Below are positions 36,282 to 46,116 of a DNA stretch of 64,000 nt, piece by piece (the first letter of the stretch is position 1; each line of letters begins with the position of its first letter). The notes beneath the pieces are model-generated. The model was given only the letters and a program-made list of their open reading frames with translations, searched no databases and was not told the DNA's origin. The DNA is from Fusobacterium varium (GTDB lineage Bacteria > Fusobacteriota > Fusobacteriia > Fusobacteriales > Fusobacteriaceae): positions 868,001-932,000 of the forward strand of contig LR134390.1 in assembly GCA_900637705.1 (NCBI GenBank). The letters are read 5' to 3'. Position numbers and translations under genes: made by a program.

Positions 36282-38548
36282 ACAGAGAAGATTTTATAGA
36301 AGAAAAAGTATTTTATATAGAGGAAGAAGAGGTAAAAGATTCTGAGAAAAAAGAAAAGCCTCAAGAAGACGAAAAGAAAACTACTCAGGAGCCAGATAAT
36401 AAAAAACCTCAAGAAGATGAAGAGAAGAAAAATGAGGAAAAAGAAAAAATACATGATGAAATAAAAGAAAGAAAAGAAGAACTCAAGTCAAAATTAAGAG
36501 ATGGATTAAATCAAAGCAGTAATAAATCTGAAGAAGACCGTAATAATAAATTAAAAAGCCTTGGAGGGAAATTTAACTTTAAAGGTTTTGTAATGTTACT
36601 TTTTATAGTAACATTAATAGCTTCTGCTCCAGCTCTTTTATCAACTAACGCAAAAACTCCAAGTAATGAAGTTGGATATAGCGAATTTATAAATCATGTA
36701 AAAAATAAGGAAATAGTTAAAGTTAATGAAAAAGAAGGATATGTATATGGATATTCACCAGAAGATGAAAAGAAAGAAGTAAAATCATATAAAGCAAGAA
36801 TGATAACTGACAGATTGGGAGATGACCCTGTTTTAGTTAAAACAATAGAAGAAAATAATGCTTCTATAAAATCACTTCCACCTCAAGAGTTACCATTTTT
36901 ATTAAATATGCTTGCTTCTTGGTTCCCAATGCTTCTATTAATAGGAGTATGGATATTCATGCTTAACAGAATGAATAAAGGAAGTGGTGGAGGACCTCAA
37001 ATCTTTAATATGGGGAAATCTAAAGCTAAGGATAATGGTGAAGAGATATCTAAAGTAACATTTGATGATGTTGCAGGTATAGCAGAAGCAAAAGTGGAAT
37101 TGGAAGAAGTTGTAAAATTTCTAAAAGAGCCAGAAACATTTAAGAAAATAGGAGCAAGGATTCCTAAAGGAGTACTGTTATTAGGAGGACCAGGAACAGG
37201 TAAGACTCTTCTTGCAAAGGCAGTAGCTGGAGAAGCTAAGGTACCATTTTTCAGTATGTCTGGATCAGAGTTTGTGGAAATGTTTGTAGGGGTAGGAGCT
37301 TCAAGGGTAAGAGATTTATTTAATAAGGCTAGAAAAAGTGCTCCATGTATTATATTTATAGATGAAATAGATGCTGTAGGTAGAAAAAGAGGTTCTGGGC
37401 AAGGTGGAGGAAATGATGAAAGAGAACAAACTCTAAACCAGCTTCTAGTAGAAATGGACGGGTTTGGAACTGATGAAACTATCATAGTTCTTGCTGCAAC
37501 TAATAGACCAGAAATTTTGGATAAAGCGTTAATGAGACCAGGAAGATTTGATAGACAGGTAATTGTTGATAATCCTGATATTAAAGGAAGAGAAGAAATA
37601 CTAAAAGTTCATATCAGAGGTAAGAAGATTGCTAAAGATGTGGATCTATCTATAATAGCTAAGAAAACACCAGGATTTGTAGGAGCAGATTTAGCTAACC
37701 TATTAAATGAGGCTGCAATTCTTGCTGCAAGAGAAGGAAGAGAAGAAATAACTATGGCTGATTTGGAAGAAGCTTCTGAAAAAGTAAGTATAGGACCAGA
37801 AAGAAAGTCAAAGGTTATGATAGAGAAAGAAAGATTAATAACAGCCTACCATGAAGCTGGACATGCTTTGATGCATTATCTTCTGCCTAATACAGATCCA
37901 GTACATAAGATTACAATTGTACCTAGAGGAATGGCTGGAGGATTTACAATGGCCTTACCAGAAGAAGAGAGAAGTTATAAATTCAAAAGTGAATTTTTTG
38001 ATGATATAAGAGTTTTATTTGGAGGAAGAGCAGCTGAACAGATAGTATTTAATGATATAACTACTGGAGCTAGCAATGATATAGAAAGAGCTACTGCAAT
38101 AGCTCATGCAATTGTTACAAGATTTGGAATGACAAATAAGTTTGGACCAATGCTTCTTGATAATACAAAAGAAGGAGATTTGTTCCAGCAGAAGTACTAT
38201 AGTGACACTACTGGAAAAGAAGTAGATGATGAAATAAGAGGAATAATAAGTACAGCTTATACTGAAACTTTAGATATGATTAAGAAAAACTATCAATATT
38301 TAGATAATGTGGCAAAAGCACTTCTTGAAAAAGAAACTTTAGTAAGAGAAGAATTTGAAGCTATTATGCAAGGAAAAACTCTTGCTGATTTAGCTGAATC
38401 TAAAAAAGAAGCAGCAGAAATAAAGGCTGATGAAGCTGTAGAAGAAAAAGAAAAAGAAGATATAGCTGAAAAAATAAAAGCTGATGATGCTGTAAGAGTT
38501 TTAGATGAATTTGAGGAAAAGGAAGAAGAAAAATTTAGTAAAGATTAA
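36278..38548 (+). CDS. ftsH: ATP-dependent zinc metalloprotease FtsH with long acidic N-terminal extension
   Basis: Membrane-bound AAA+ protease that degrades misfolded and regulatory membrane proteins. After two helices (about 103-122 and 210-230) come Walker A GGPGTGKT near residue 303, Walker B IIFIDEIDAVG, the arginine-finger region NRPEILDKALMRPGRFDR, and the zinc site HEAGH near 525. It opens at TTG 36278 with AAGGAGG upstream and overlaps tilS. Most FtsH proteins begin almost directly with the first helix; here about 100 residues rich in Glu, Lys and Gln precede it, including related KPQEDE segments. The tail is also strongly charged. tilS-ftsH order is widespread. Confidence 0.96.
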   Translation: MNREDFIEEKVFYIEEEEVKDSEKKEKPQEDEKKTTQEPDNKKPQEDEEKKNEEKEKIHDEIKERKEELKSKLRDGLNQSSNKSEEDRNNKLKSLGGKFNFKGFVMLLFIVTLIASAPALLSTNAKTPSNEVGYSEFINHVKNKEIVKVNEKEGYVYGYSPEDEKKEVKSYKARMITDRLGDDPVLVKTIEENNASIKSLPPQELPFLLNMLASWFPMLLLIGVWIFMLNRMNKGSGGGPQIFNMGKSKAKDNGEEISKVTFDDVAGIAEAKVELEEVVKFLKEPETFKKIGARIPKGVLLLGGPGTGKTLLAKAVAGEAKVPFFSMSGSEFVEMFVGVGASRVRDLFNKARKSAPCIIFIDEIDAVGRKRGSGQGGGNDEREQTLNQLLVEMDGFGTDETIIVLAATNRPEILDKALMRPGRFDRQVIVDNPDIKGREEILKVHIRGKKIAKDVDLSIIAKKTPGFVGADLANLLNEAAILAAREGREEITMADLEEASEKVSIGPERKSKVMIEKERLITAYHEAGHALMHYLLPNTDPVHKITIVPRGMAGGFTMALPEEERSYKFKSEFFDDIRVLFGGRAAEQIVFNDITTGASNDIERATAIAHAIVTRFGMTNKFGPMLLDNTKEGDLFQQKYYSDTTGKEVDDEIRGIISTAYTETLDMIKKNYQYLDNVAKALLEKETLVREEFEAIMQGKTLADLAESKKEAAEIKADEAVEEKEKEDIAEKIKADDAVRVLDEFEEKEEEKFSKD

Positions 38549-38556
38549 TAAAAGGA

Positions 38557-38585
38557 TTTACATTTTTTAGATAATATGATATGAT
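38557..38585 (+). promoter_or_regulatory. promoter of rpsO
   Basis: TTTACA (38557-38562), 17 bases, TATGAT (38580-38585); about 80 bases before the start codon. Confidence 0.65.
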
Positions 38586-38589
38586 TATT

Positions 38590-38668
38590 TAGTAAATTTG
38601 TGCTCAGTTTTACGATTAGCCCCGTATTACTTGGCTCAAATAATATATAATTTAGGAGGAAACATAAA
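38590..38668 (+). promoter_or_regulatory. rpsO leader, possible S15 autoregulatory site
   Basis: Between promoter and start is a local G/C-richer patch, with TACG pairing CGTA around ATTAGCCC and a following TTGGCTC. S15 represses its own mRNA through varied leader structures in many bacteria; this fold is only a candidate. Confidence 0.3.
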
Positions 38669-38932
38669 ATGGCTATGAGAAGTAAAGCAGAAATAGTAAA
38701 AGAATTTGGAAAATTTGAAGGAGATACAGGATCAACTGAAGTACAAATCGCACTTCTTACTGAAAAGATCAATCACTTAACAGATCATTTAAGAATTCAC
38801 AAAAAAGATTTCCATTCAAGATTAGGATTATTAAAAATGGTAGGACAAAGAAAAAGATTATTGGCTTATCTAACTAAGAAAGATCTTGAAGGATACAGAA
38901 ACTTAATCGCTAGATTAGGAATCAGAAAGTAA
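38669..38932 (+). CDS. rpsO: 30S ribosomal protein S15
   Basis: 87 residues, nearly universal length for S15. Typical blocks are [24 protein letters not shown], then [21 protein letters not shown] and [21 protein letters not shown]. It binds the central domain of 16S rRNA early in 30S assembly. AGGAGG ribosome site; own promoter and terminator; no pnp gene follows. Confidence 0.98.
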   Translation: MAMRSKAEIVKEFGKFEGDTGSTEVQIALLTEKINHLTDHLRIHKKDFHSRLGLLKMVGQRKRLLAYLTKKDLEGYRNLIARLGIRK

Positions 38933-38942
38933 TTAAATAAAG

Positions 38943-38967
38943 AACGAGGAGATATCCTCGTTTTTTT
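38943..38967 (+). terminator. terminator after rpsO
   Basis: AACGAGGA pairs with TCCTCGTT across GATA and is followed by seven T. Confidence 0.9.
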
Positions 38968-39053
38968 ATAATTTTTTTAAAATAAAAGTTGAATTTTATC
39001 TAGTTTTAAAGTATTCTACTAAGTATAGGAATAAATGATAACAGGAGAGGATT

Positions 39054-40133
39054 ATGAAAAAGTTTTTATTACTAGTGTTGATGATATATTCATTATTTTC
39101 TATGACAGTATATTCTCAAGAAGAATACATAAAAGGAAAAATATTAAAATTAGAAGATTGTCTTTCACCAGAAGAAGAAGTTGAAGAATTAAAGGAGATA
39201 CTTCTTTATGATGTAATTATAATGGAAGGGGATAAAAAAGGAGATAAAATTCTTGTAGAGTTCCCTATTTATAGAGAAGATGCTTTTAATATAAATGTAA
39301 AAGAAGGTGATAATGTAGTTCTTTACCATGATATTGATGAAGAGGGAAATGAGAAGTATTATGTAGCTGATAAAGATAAAAGAAATGACATAATATATCT
39401 AGCAGGGCTTTTTGTAATAATAACATTAGCTTTTTCAAAATTTAAAGGGTTTAAAGCTATGATAGCTCTTCTTCTTGTAGTAGCATTTATTTATAAAGTT
39501 TTTATCCCAGGTATAATAGTTGGATATTCCCCAATTCTATTATCAGTTATAACAGCACTTTTTGCTTCTATTGTAACTATATATCTTATGACAGGATTTA
39601 ATAGTAAAGGTATAATAGCCATATTAGGTGCAATAGGTGGAGTACTAATGGCAGGAGTATTATCTTTTATATTTGTAAATTCAATGAGATTGACAGGATA
39701 TGTAACAACTGAAGCTTTAAATTATGCTTCAATGTTACAGAATATAAAAATAAAAGAAGTGATATCTGCTGGGGTTATATTGGGAAGTATGGGAGCTGTA
39801 ATGGATGTAGCTATGTCTATTTCTTCAGCATTAAATGAAATAAAGGAAAAAAATCAGACTATACACGGAAAAGAACTTTTTCTTTCAGGAATGAGAATAG
39901 GAAGTGATATAATAGGAACAATGATAAATACACTTATTCTTGCCTATATAGGAAGCAGTCTTATGACTACTATCTTTATATATTTACAGAAGAGCCAATA
40001 CCCTCTTATAAGGATATTAAACTTTGAATCAATAGTTGTAGAGATATTAAGAGCTTTTTGTGGAAGTATAGGAATTTTAGTGGCAGTGCCTATAACAGCC
40101 TATGTAGCTTCAAAAATTTATTCAAAAAAATAA
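39054..40133 (+). CDS. YibE/F-family membrane protein
   Basis: A 359-residue protein with a cleavable-looking signal sequence (KFLLLVLMIYSLFSMTVYSQ), an extracytoplasmic domain of about 100 residues (VEFPIYREDAFNINVKEGDNV), and about seven membrane helices. The VILGSMGAVMDVAMSISSAL and GMRIGSDIIGTMINTLILAY blocks are the YibE/F signature. The biochemical role of the family is not established. Single gene with GAGAGG ribosome site. Confidence 0.85.
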   Translation: MKKFLLLVLMIYSLFSMTVYSQEEYIKGKILKLEDCLSPEEEVEELKEILLYDVIIMEGDKKGDKILVEFPIYREDAFNINVKEGDNVVLYHDIDEEGNEKYYVADKDKRNDIIYLAGLFVIITLAFSKFKGFKAMIALLLVVAFIYKVFIPGIIVGYSPILLSVITALFASIVTIYLMTGFNSKGIIAILGAIGGVLMAGVLSFIFVNSMRLTGYVTTEALNYASMLQNIKIKEVISAGVILGSMGAVMDVAMSISSALNEIKEKNQTIHGKELFLSGMRIGSDIIGTMINTLILAYIGSSLMTTIFIYLQKSQYPLIRILNFESIVVEILRAFCGSIGILVAVPITAYVASKIYSKK

Positions 40134-40516
40134 ATTAATTTTTTATTAAATTATTAAAAAAAGTTAATTTTAAGATTGAAAAAATAGTATTTTTGTTCTA
40201 AAAATAGTACAAAAATTCATTATATATAAAATCTATATTTGCTATATAAATTTTATAAATTTGACTTAAAGCCCAATAAATAGTACATTCTTTCTATAAT
40301 TATATTTAAAAAAGACAATGTTTAAGGGCAATAGAAAAAATATTTCTTTACTTATTTTAAAAATGTTGTATCCTTATTATAGAAAGAGTGTTATAATAAA
40401 ATTAAACATTTCAATTATGTACACTCTAAAAAAGTTTTCATTTTGAAGAAAAATAGTGGAAAAAATTTCAAAATGATACAAAAATAAAAAAAAAGTTTTA
40501 GGGAGGAATGTTATCT
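40134..40516 (+). promoter_or_regulatory. regulatory region of the dpp operon
   Basis: About 380 bases without a gene. It contains an inverted repeat AGAGTGT (40385-40391) / ACACTCT (40431-40437), the left arm directly before a TTATAAT that may be the -10. A perfect 9-bp hairpin follows, CATTTTGAA (40439-40447) with TTCAAAATG (40467-40475), in the leader. AGAGTGT recurs before dppB. No known riboswitch was recognised. Confidence 0.4.
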
Positions 40517-42040
40517 ATGAAAAAGAAATTACATCTATTGATCTTAGCACTTCTGTCAGTATTTTTATTTATCTCTTGTGGTGGAAGTAAAGAAACAACA
40601 GGAGTAAAGGATACATTAGTAGTAGCTAATGGAGCAGATGCAAAATCTTTAGACCCACATGCAACAAATGATGCACCATCATCAAAAGTAACAGTTCAAA
40701 TATATGATAGATTAGTTGAACAAGATGATAATATGAATATTATACCTAGTCTTGCTGAATCATGGGAACAACCAGATGATGTAACAACTGTATTTCATTT
40801 AAGAAAAGGAGTAAAATTTCATAATGGAGAACCTTTAACAGCAGCAGATGTTAAGTTTTCTTTAGATAGAATGAAAAACTCTCCACAAGTATCACATATT
40901 ATAGGAACTGTTGATAAGGTGGAAGTAGTAGATGAGAATACTGTTAAAGTAATAACTAAACAACCATTTGGGGCATTATTAAGTCATTTATGTCACCCAA
41001 CAGCAGCAATTCTTAATGAAAAGGCTGTTAAAGATGCAGGAGATTCTTATGGACAACACCCAGTAGGAACAGGACCATATAAATTTGTATCATGGGCATC
41101 TGGAGATAGAATAGTTTTAGAAGCTAATCCAGATTATTTCTTAGGGGAAACTCCTATAAAAAATGTTATTTTCAGAGCAATACCTGAAGCAACTAGTAGA
41201 ACAATAGGATTAGAAACTGGAGAAATTGACATAGCTTATGATATTGAAGGAATGGATAAAGAAAGAATAAGAGAAGATAAGAATCTAGTGTTCTTAGAAG
41301 AGCCATCTCTATCTATTGATTACATAGGATTTAATACTAAAAAAGCACCTTTTAATGATGTTAGAGTAAGACAAGCTATTGCATCTACAATCAATGTAGA
41401 TGATATTATCTCTACAGTATACAAAGGATCAGCAACAAAAGCTAACTCACTTATTGGACCAAAAGTATTTGGACATAGTGATGAGGCAAAAGCTTGGACA
41501 GTTGATATAGACAAAGCTAAGGCTTTATTAGCTGAAGCTGGATATCCAGATGGATTTAAATCAAAAATTTGGATTAATGAAAACCCAGATAGAAGAGATA
41601 TTGCTATAATAGTTCAGGATCAATTAAGAGCTATAGGAGTAGATATAGCTGTTGAAACTCTTGAGTGGGGAGCATTTTTAGATGGAACTTCTAGAGGAGA
41701 TCATGAGATGTTTATATTAGGTTGGGTAAGTGTAACTGGAGATGCTGATTATGGATTATATCCGTTACTTCACTCTTCTTGTTTTGGTGGAGCAGGAAAT
41801 AGAGCATTTTATGACAATCCTAAAGTAGATGAATTATTAACAAAAGCAAGAAATTCAAATGATCAAAATGAAAGAAAAGCATTATATAATGAAGTACAGA
41901 TTATAGCACAAGAAGAAGTTCCATTATATATTACAGCATATAAAGCTCAAAATGTTGGATTACAAAAATATGTGGATAATTTCAAATTGAAAGCAGCAGG
42001 GCATCATAGATTGTATGGTACAAAATTTAAACAAAATTAA
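40517..42040 (+). CDS. dppA: peptide ABC transporter substrate-binding lipoprotein (DppA/OppA type)
   Basis: Family 5 extracellular solute-binding protein, 507 residues. The signal peptide ends in a lipobox (VFLFISCGGSK), so the mature protein is a lipoprotein. Family blocks are LDPHATNDAPS, VTTVFHLRKGVKFHNGEPLTAADV and VGTGPYKFVSW. The last third has FNDVRVRQAIASTINVDDI. It delivers oligopeptides, dipeptides or similar ligands to the permease encoded next. GGGAGG abuts ATG 40508 and is well spaced for ATG 40517, which I use. Confidence 0.93.
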   Translation: MKKKLHLLILALLSVFLFISCGGSKETTGVKDTLVVANGADAKSLDPHATNDAPSSKVTVQIYDRLVEQDDNMNIIPSLAESWEQPDDVTTVFHLRKGVKFHNGEPLTAADVKFSLDRMKNSPQVSHIIGTVDKVEVVDENTVKVITKQPFGALLSHLCHPTAAILNEKAVKDAGDSYGQHPVGTGPYKFVSWASGDRIVLEANPDYFLGETPIKNVIFRAIPEATSRTIGLETGEIDIAYDIEGMDKERIREDKNLVFLEEPSLSIDYIGFNTKKAPFNDVRVRQAIASTINVDDIISTVYKGSATKANSLIGPKVFGHSDEAKAWTVDIDKAKALLAEAGYPDGFKSKIWINENPDRRDIAIIVQDQLRAIGVDIAVETLEWGAFLDGTSRGDHEMFILGWVSVTGDADYGLYPLLHSSCFGGAGNRAFYDNPKVDELLTKARNSNDQNERKALYNEVQIIAQEEVPLYITAYKAQNVGLQKYVDNFKLKAAGHHRLYGTKFKQN

Positions 42041-42079
42041 TTGCAAAAGAAATTAACTTAAAAAATAAATATTTAGAGA

Positions 42080-42120
42080 AGGGCTGCATCTAAAATTTAT
42101 GCTTTAGATCCAGCCCTTTA
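42080..42120 (+). terminator. intercistronic hairpin between dppA and dppB
   Basis: GGGCTGCATCTAAA pairs with TTTAGATCCAGCCC (one mismatch). A strong stem without a clean T run; it may act as partial terminator or as a 3' stabiliser that keeps the binding-protein mRNA abundant. Confidence 0.65.
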
Positions 42121-42214
42121 AAATAAAAAGGGTTTGTAACAAAATTAAAATATATATTAAAAATTTAAAGGAAAGGAGAGAGCACTTTAAAAAGTTAGAG
42201 TGTCGTACTAAAAG

Positions 42215-43141
42215 ATGCACAAATACGTATTAAGAAGACTTTTATTACTTATTCCTGTATTATTAGGAGTATCGCTTTTAGTTTTTACTATCATGTCACT
42301 AACTCCTGGAGATCCAGCACAGTTAATTTTAGGTGAAAATGCACCTAAAGAGGCAATCTTGAAATTGAGAGAAGAGATGGGACTTAATGATCCATTCTTA
42401 GTTCAATATTTTAGATATGTAGGAAAAGCTGTTCTTGGTGATTTTGGAAGATCTTACACTACTGGAAGAGAGGTTTTTGGAGAAATATTTTCAAGATTCC
42501 CTAATACCCTTATATTAGCTGTTATTGGAATAATAATTTCAGTTTGTATAGGTATACCAGTAGGTATTATTTCAGCTACAAGACAATATTCATTCTTAGA
42601 TAGTTTCAGTATGATATTAGCATTATTAGGAGTATCTATGCCAGTATTTTGGTTAGGACTTATGCTTATACTTACTTTTTCTGTTAAACTAGGATTATTA
42701 CCTTCAGGAGGATTTGATGGATTAAAAAGTTTGATACTACCATCAATAACTTTAGGAGTAGGATCTGCTGCTATCATAACAAGAATGACACGTTCTTCCA
42801 TGCTGGAAGTTATAAGACAGGATTATATTAGAACTGCAAGAGCTAAAGGAGTTGCAGAAAAAGTTGTAATCAATAAACATGCTCTTAAAAATGCGCTAAT
42901 CCCAATAATAACAGTAGTTGGATTGCAATTTGGTGGTCTTTTAGGAGGAGCTGTTCTTACAGAATCAGTTTATTCGTGGCCTGGGGTAGGAAGACTTATG
43001 GTTGATGCTATCAGACAAAAAGATACTCCTACAGTTCTAGCAGCTGTTATATTCCTAGCTGCAACATTTAGTGTTGTAAATCTATTGGTAGATATATTGT
43101 ATGCTTATGTTGATCCTAGAATCAAATCACAATATAAGTAG
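42215..43141 (+). CDS. dppB: peptide ABC transporter permease (DppB type)
   Basis: 308-residue inner-membrane permease, six helices. LRRLLLLIPVLLGVSLLVF begins it, the SLTPGDPAQLILGENA loop is typical of DppB/OppB, and the EAA loop (ARAKGVAEKVVINKHALKNALIP) couples to the ATPases. The start codon ATG 42215 has no good ribosome site just before it; AAAGGAGAG is 33 bases upstream across a short possible hairpin, which is unusual for this region. Confidence 0.93.
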   Translation: MHKYVLRRLLLLIPVLLGVSLLVFTIMSLTPGDPAQLILGENAPKEAILKLREEMGLNDPFLVQYFRYVGKAVLGDFGRSYTTGREVFGEIFSRFPNTLILAVIGIIISVCIGIPVGIISATRQYSFLDSFSMILALLGVSMPVFWLGLMLILTFSVKLGLLPSGGFDGLKSLILPSITLGVGSAAIITRMTRSSMLEVIRQDYIRTARAKGVAEKVVINKHALKNALIPIITVVGLQFGGLLGGAVLTESVYSWPGVGRLMVDAIRQKDTPTVLAAVIFLAATFSVVNLLVDILYAYVDPRIKSQYK

Positions 43142-43155
43142 TAAGGGGGATTAAA

Positions 43156-44040
43156 ATGTCATCTAAAGAAAATACAAAACAAGTTAATAAAAAAAGAAGC
43201 CAATGGAGAGAAGTATGGAGAATGCTAAAAAAGAATAAAATGGCTCTTTTAGGACTTGTTATTTTATGTATATTAGTTTTATTAGCATTGTTTGCTGATG
43301 TTATAGCAAATTATGATACAGTAGTAATCAAACAAAATTTAGGAAGTAGATTACAGGGACCAAGTGCAGCTCATTGGCTTGGAACTGATGAATTTGGTAG
43401 AGATATATTTGCAAGACTTATCCATGGAGCAAGAGTATCATTAAAAGTTGGAATCATAGCAGTTGGAATTTCAATTGTATGTGGAGGAACTTTGGGAGCT
43501 TTAGCTGGATATTATGGTGGAAAATTAGATAACATAATTATGAGAATAATGGATATATTCTTAGCTGTACCAAGTATTCTTTTGGCTATTGCTATTGTTT
43601 CAGCATTAGGACCAAGTATAATTAACTTGATGGTAGCAATCAGTGTATCTAATATACCTAGATATGCAAGAATAGTTAGAGCCTCAGTTCTTTCTATAAG
43701 AGATCAAGAGTTTGTTGAGGCTGCAAAGGCTATTGGAGCAAGCAATGCAAGAATAATATTCAGACATATAATACCTAACTCTTTAGCACCTGTAATTGTA
43801 CAGGGAACTCTAGGAGTTGCAAGTGCAATCTTGTCAACAGCAGGATTGAGCTTTATTGGACTTGGAATACAGCCTCCAGCTCCAGAATGGGGATCTATGT
43901 TATCTGGAGGTAGACAGTACCTTAGATATGCATGGTGGGTAACTACATTTCCAGGAGTAGCTATAATGATAACTATTTTATCATTAAACCTTTTAGGAGA
44001 TGGACTTAGAGATGCATTGGATCCAAGATTAAAACAATAA
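43156..44040 (+). CDS. dppC: peptide ABC transporter permease (DppC type)
   Basis: 294-residue partner permease. It starts with a basic cytoplasmic segment (REVWRMLKKNKMALLGL), then the HWLGTDEFGRDIFARLIHGARVSL block diagnostic of DppC/OppC. The EAA loop is FVEAAKAIGASNARIIFRHIIPNSL. It forms the channel with DppB. Fourteen bases after dppB, with GGGGGATT as ribosome site. Confidence 0.94.
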   Translation: MSSKENTKQVNKKRSQWREVWRMLKKNKMALLGLVILCILVLLALFADVIANYDTVVIKQNLGSRLQGPSAAHWLGTDEFGRDIFARLIHGARVSLKVGIIAVGISIVCGGTLGALAGYYGGKLDNIIMRIMDIFLAVPSILLAIAIVSALGPSIINLMVAISVSNIPRYARIVRASVLSIRDQEFVEAAKAIGASNARIIFRHIIPNSLAPVIVQGTLGVASAILSTAGLSFIGLGIQPPAPEWGSMLSGGRQYLRYAWWVTTFPGVAIMITILSLNLLGDGLRDALDPRLKQ

Positions 44041-44062
44041 TAGAGTTAGGGGGAATTATAAA

Positions 44063-45064
44063 ATGAGCGAAAAATTATTGGACATAAAAGATTTAACTAT
44101 TCAATATGTTACAGAAAGCGAAACAGTATCTGCTGTTAATGGACTTGATATAGAACTTAGTGAGGGAGAAACTATAGGTCTTGTTGGAGAAACTGGAGCT
44201 GGGAAAACAACTTCTGCTCTAGGTATTATGGGACTTGTTCCAAATCCTCCAGGTAAAGTAGTAAAGGGATCTATTAAATTCTTTGGAAAAGATCTTTTAC
44301 AAGAAAGTGAAGAAGGAATGAGAAAAATCAGAGGAAGTCAAATATCTATGATATTCCAAGATCCTATGACTTCTCTTAATCCTGTTATGACTGTTGGAGA
44401 ACAAATAGCAGAGGTTATAGATATTCATGAACAAATAGGACCAGCTGCTGCTTTAGAAAAAGCTAAAGATATGCTTGAACTTGTTGGAATTCCAGGGGCC
44501 AGAGTAAATGATTATCCACATCAATTCTCTGGAGGAATGAAACAAAGAGTTGTTATAGCTATAGCTCTTGCATGTAATCCAAAACTTTTAATAGCAGATG
44601 AACCTACAACTGCATTAGATGTTACTATTCAAGCTCAGGTTCTTGATTTAATGAATGACCTTAAAGAAAAATTTAAAACTGCAATGATTCTTATAACACA
44701 TGACCTTGGGGTAGTTGCTCAAGTATGTGATAAAGTAGCAATAATGTATGCAGGTGAGATAATAGAAGCAGGAACATTAATAGATGTTTTTGAAAATCCA
44801 AAGCATCCATATACACATGGACTTTTTGGATCTATACCTAGTTTAGATGAAGAAGCTACTAGATTGAAACCTATTCAGGGGTTAATGCCTGACCCTACAG
44901 ATCTACCAAAAGGGTGTAAATTTCACCCTAGATGCCCTCATGCAACTGAGCTTTGTTCAAAGAAAGAGCCAAATGTTGTAGAAGTAAGTAAAGGACACAA
45001 AGTAAGATGCCTTATTTGTGAAGGATTGGTAGAATTTAAAGAGGAACAGGAGGATAAAAAATAA
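44063..45064 (+). CDS. dppD: peptide ABC transporter ATPase (DppD type)
   Basis: 333-residue ABC ATPase. Walker A GETGAGKTTSAL, Q-loop MIFQDPMTSLNPVMTV, signature FSGGMKQRVVIA, Walker B LLIADEPTTALDVTIQ. The oligopeptide-transporter C-terminal extension carries four Cys (KGCKFHPRCPHATELCSKK...RCLIC), the usual site of an iron-sulfur or structural cluster in Dpp/Opp ATPases. Its stop overlaps the next start by one base. Confidence 0.94.
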   Translation: MSEKLLDIKDLTIQYVTESETVSAVNGLDIELSEGETIGLVGETGAGKTTSALGIMGLVPNPPGKVVKGSIKFFGKDLLQESEEGMRKIRGSQISMIFQDPMTSLNPVMTVGEQIAEVIDIHEQIGPAAALEKAKDMLELVGIPGARVNDYPHQFSGGMKQRVVIAIALACNPKLLIADEPTTALDVTIQAQVLDLMNDLKEKFKTAMILITHDLGVVAQVCDKVAIMYAGEIIEAGTLIDVFENPKHPYTHGLFGSIPSLDEEATRLKPIQGLMPDPTDLPKGCKFHPRCPHATELCSKKEPNVVEVSKGHKVRCLICEGLVEFKEEQEDKK

Positions 45065-46065
45065 TGGAAGATAGCAAAGTTTTACTTGAAGTAAAAAATC
45101 TAAAAAAATATTTTAATACTCCAAAAGGATTGCTTCATGCAGTAGATGATGTAAATTTTTCAATTCGTGAAGGAAAAACACTGGGAGTGGTTGGAGAATC
45201 AGGTTGTGGAAAATCAACTACTGGAAGAGTTATTTTAAGACTTTTAGAAGCTACAGATGGAGAAATTTTATTTGAAGGAAAAAATATTAGAAATTATACA
45301 AAAGAGCAAATGATAGAAATTAGACAGAAAATGCAGATTATTTTCCAAGATCCATTTGCATCATTAAATCCTAGAATGACTGTAAGTGAAATCATTGCTG
45401 AACCTCTTATTATTCACAAAATCTATAAAAATAAGGAAGATCGTGATAAAAGAGTAATGGAACTTATGGAAACAGTTGGATTAAGTGAAAGACTTATAAA
45501 TACTTATCCTCACGAACTTGATGGAGGAAGAAGACAAAGAATTGGTATAGCCAGAGCACTTGCTTTGAATCCTAAATTTATAGTATGTGATGAACCAGTA
45601 TCTGCTCTTGATGTGTCTATTCAGGCTCAAGTATTGAACTTAATGCAGGATCTTCAAGAGGAATTCGGATTGACATATATGTTTATAACACATGATTTAT
45701 CAGTTGTAAAACATTTCTCTGATGATATTGCAGTTATGTATTTGGGACAATTAGTTGAAAAAGCTCCTTCTAAAGATTTATTTAGAAATCCTATTCATCC
45801 ATATACAAAAGCATTGTTATCTGCTATACCAGTGGCTAGCGTAACAAAGAAAATGGAAAGAATAAGACTACAAGGAGAAATTACTTCTCCTATTAATCCT
45901 GCAAAAGGATGTAGATTTGCTAAAAGATGTGTTTATGCAAAAGAGATATGCAGACAAGAAGATCCAAAACTTCAAGAAGTTGGAGAAGGACATTTCTATG
46001 CTTGTCATTTAGCTAGAGAGCTTGGATTCGTAGATGAAAAAATAGCACTATTAGAAAATGAATAA
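45064..46065 (+). CDS. dppF: peptide ABC transporter ATPase (DppF type)
   Basis: 333-residue second ATPase. Walker A GESGCGKSTTGR, Walker B FIVCDEPVSALDVSIQ, and the C-terminal Cys segment CRFAKRCVYAKEICRQ. The ABC signature reads LDGGRRQR rather than LSGGQRQR, so the usual Ser is Asp; I believe such variants occur in some DppF relatives, and the rest of the site is intact. It completes a five-gene importer. Confidence 0.93.
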   Translation: MEDSKVLLEVKNLKKYFNTPKGLLHAVDDVNFSIREGKTLGVVGESGCGKSTTGRVILRLLEATDGEILFEGKNIRNYTKEQMIEIRQKMQIIFQDPFASLNPRMTVSEIIAEPLIIHKIYKNKEDRDKRVMELMETVGLSERLINTYPHELDGGRRQRIGIARALALNPKFIVCDEPVSALDVSIQAQVLNLMQDLQEEFGLTYMFITHDLSVVKHFSDDIAVMYLGQLVEKAPSKDLFRNPIHPYTKALLSAIPVASVTKKMERIRLQGEITSPINPAKGCRFAKRCVYAKEICRQEDPKLQEVGEGHFYACHLARELGFVDEKIALLENE

Positions 46066-46080
46066 AATAGTAAAATAATA

Positions 46081-46116
46081 AAAACCCAGTTGATAGAAAG
46101 TCAGCTGGGTTTTTTA
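46081..46116 (+). terminator. terminator of the dpp operon
   Basis: AAACCCAG (46082-46089) pairs with CTGGGTTT (46104-46111), with a TGA/TCA inner extension and six T. Confidence 0.9.
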
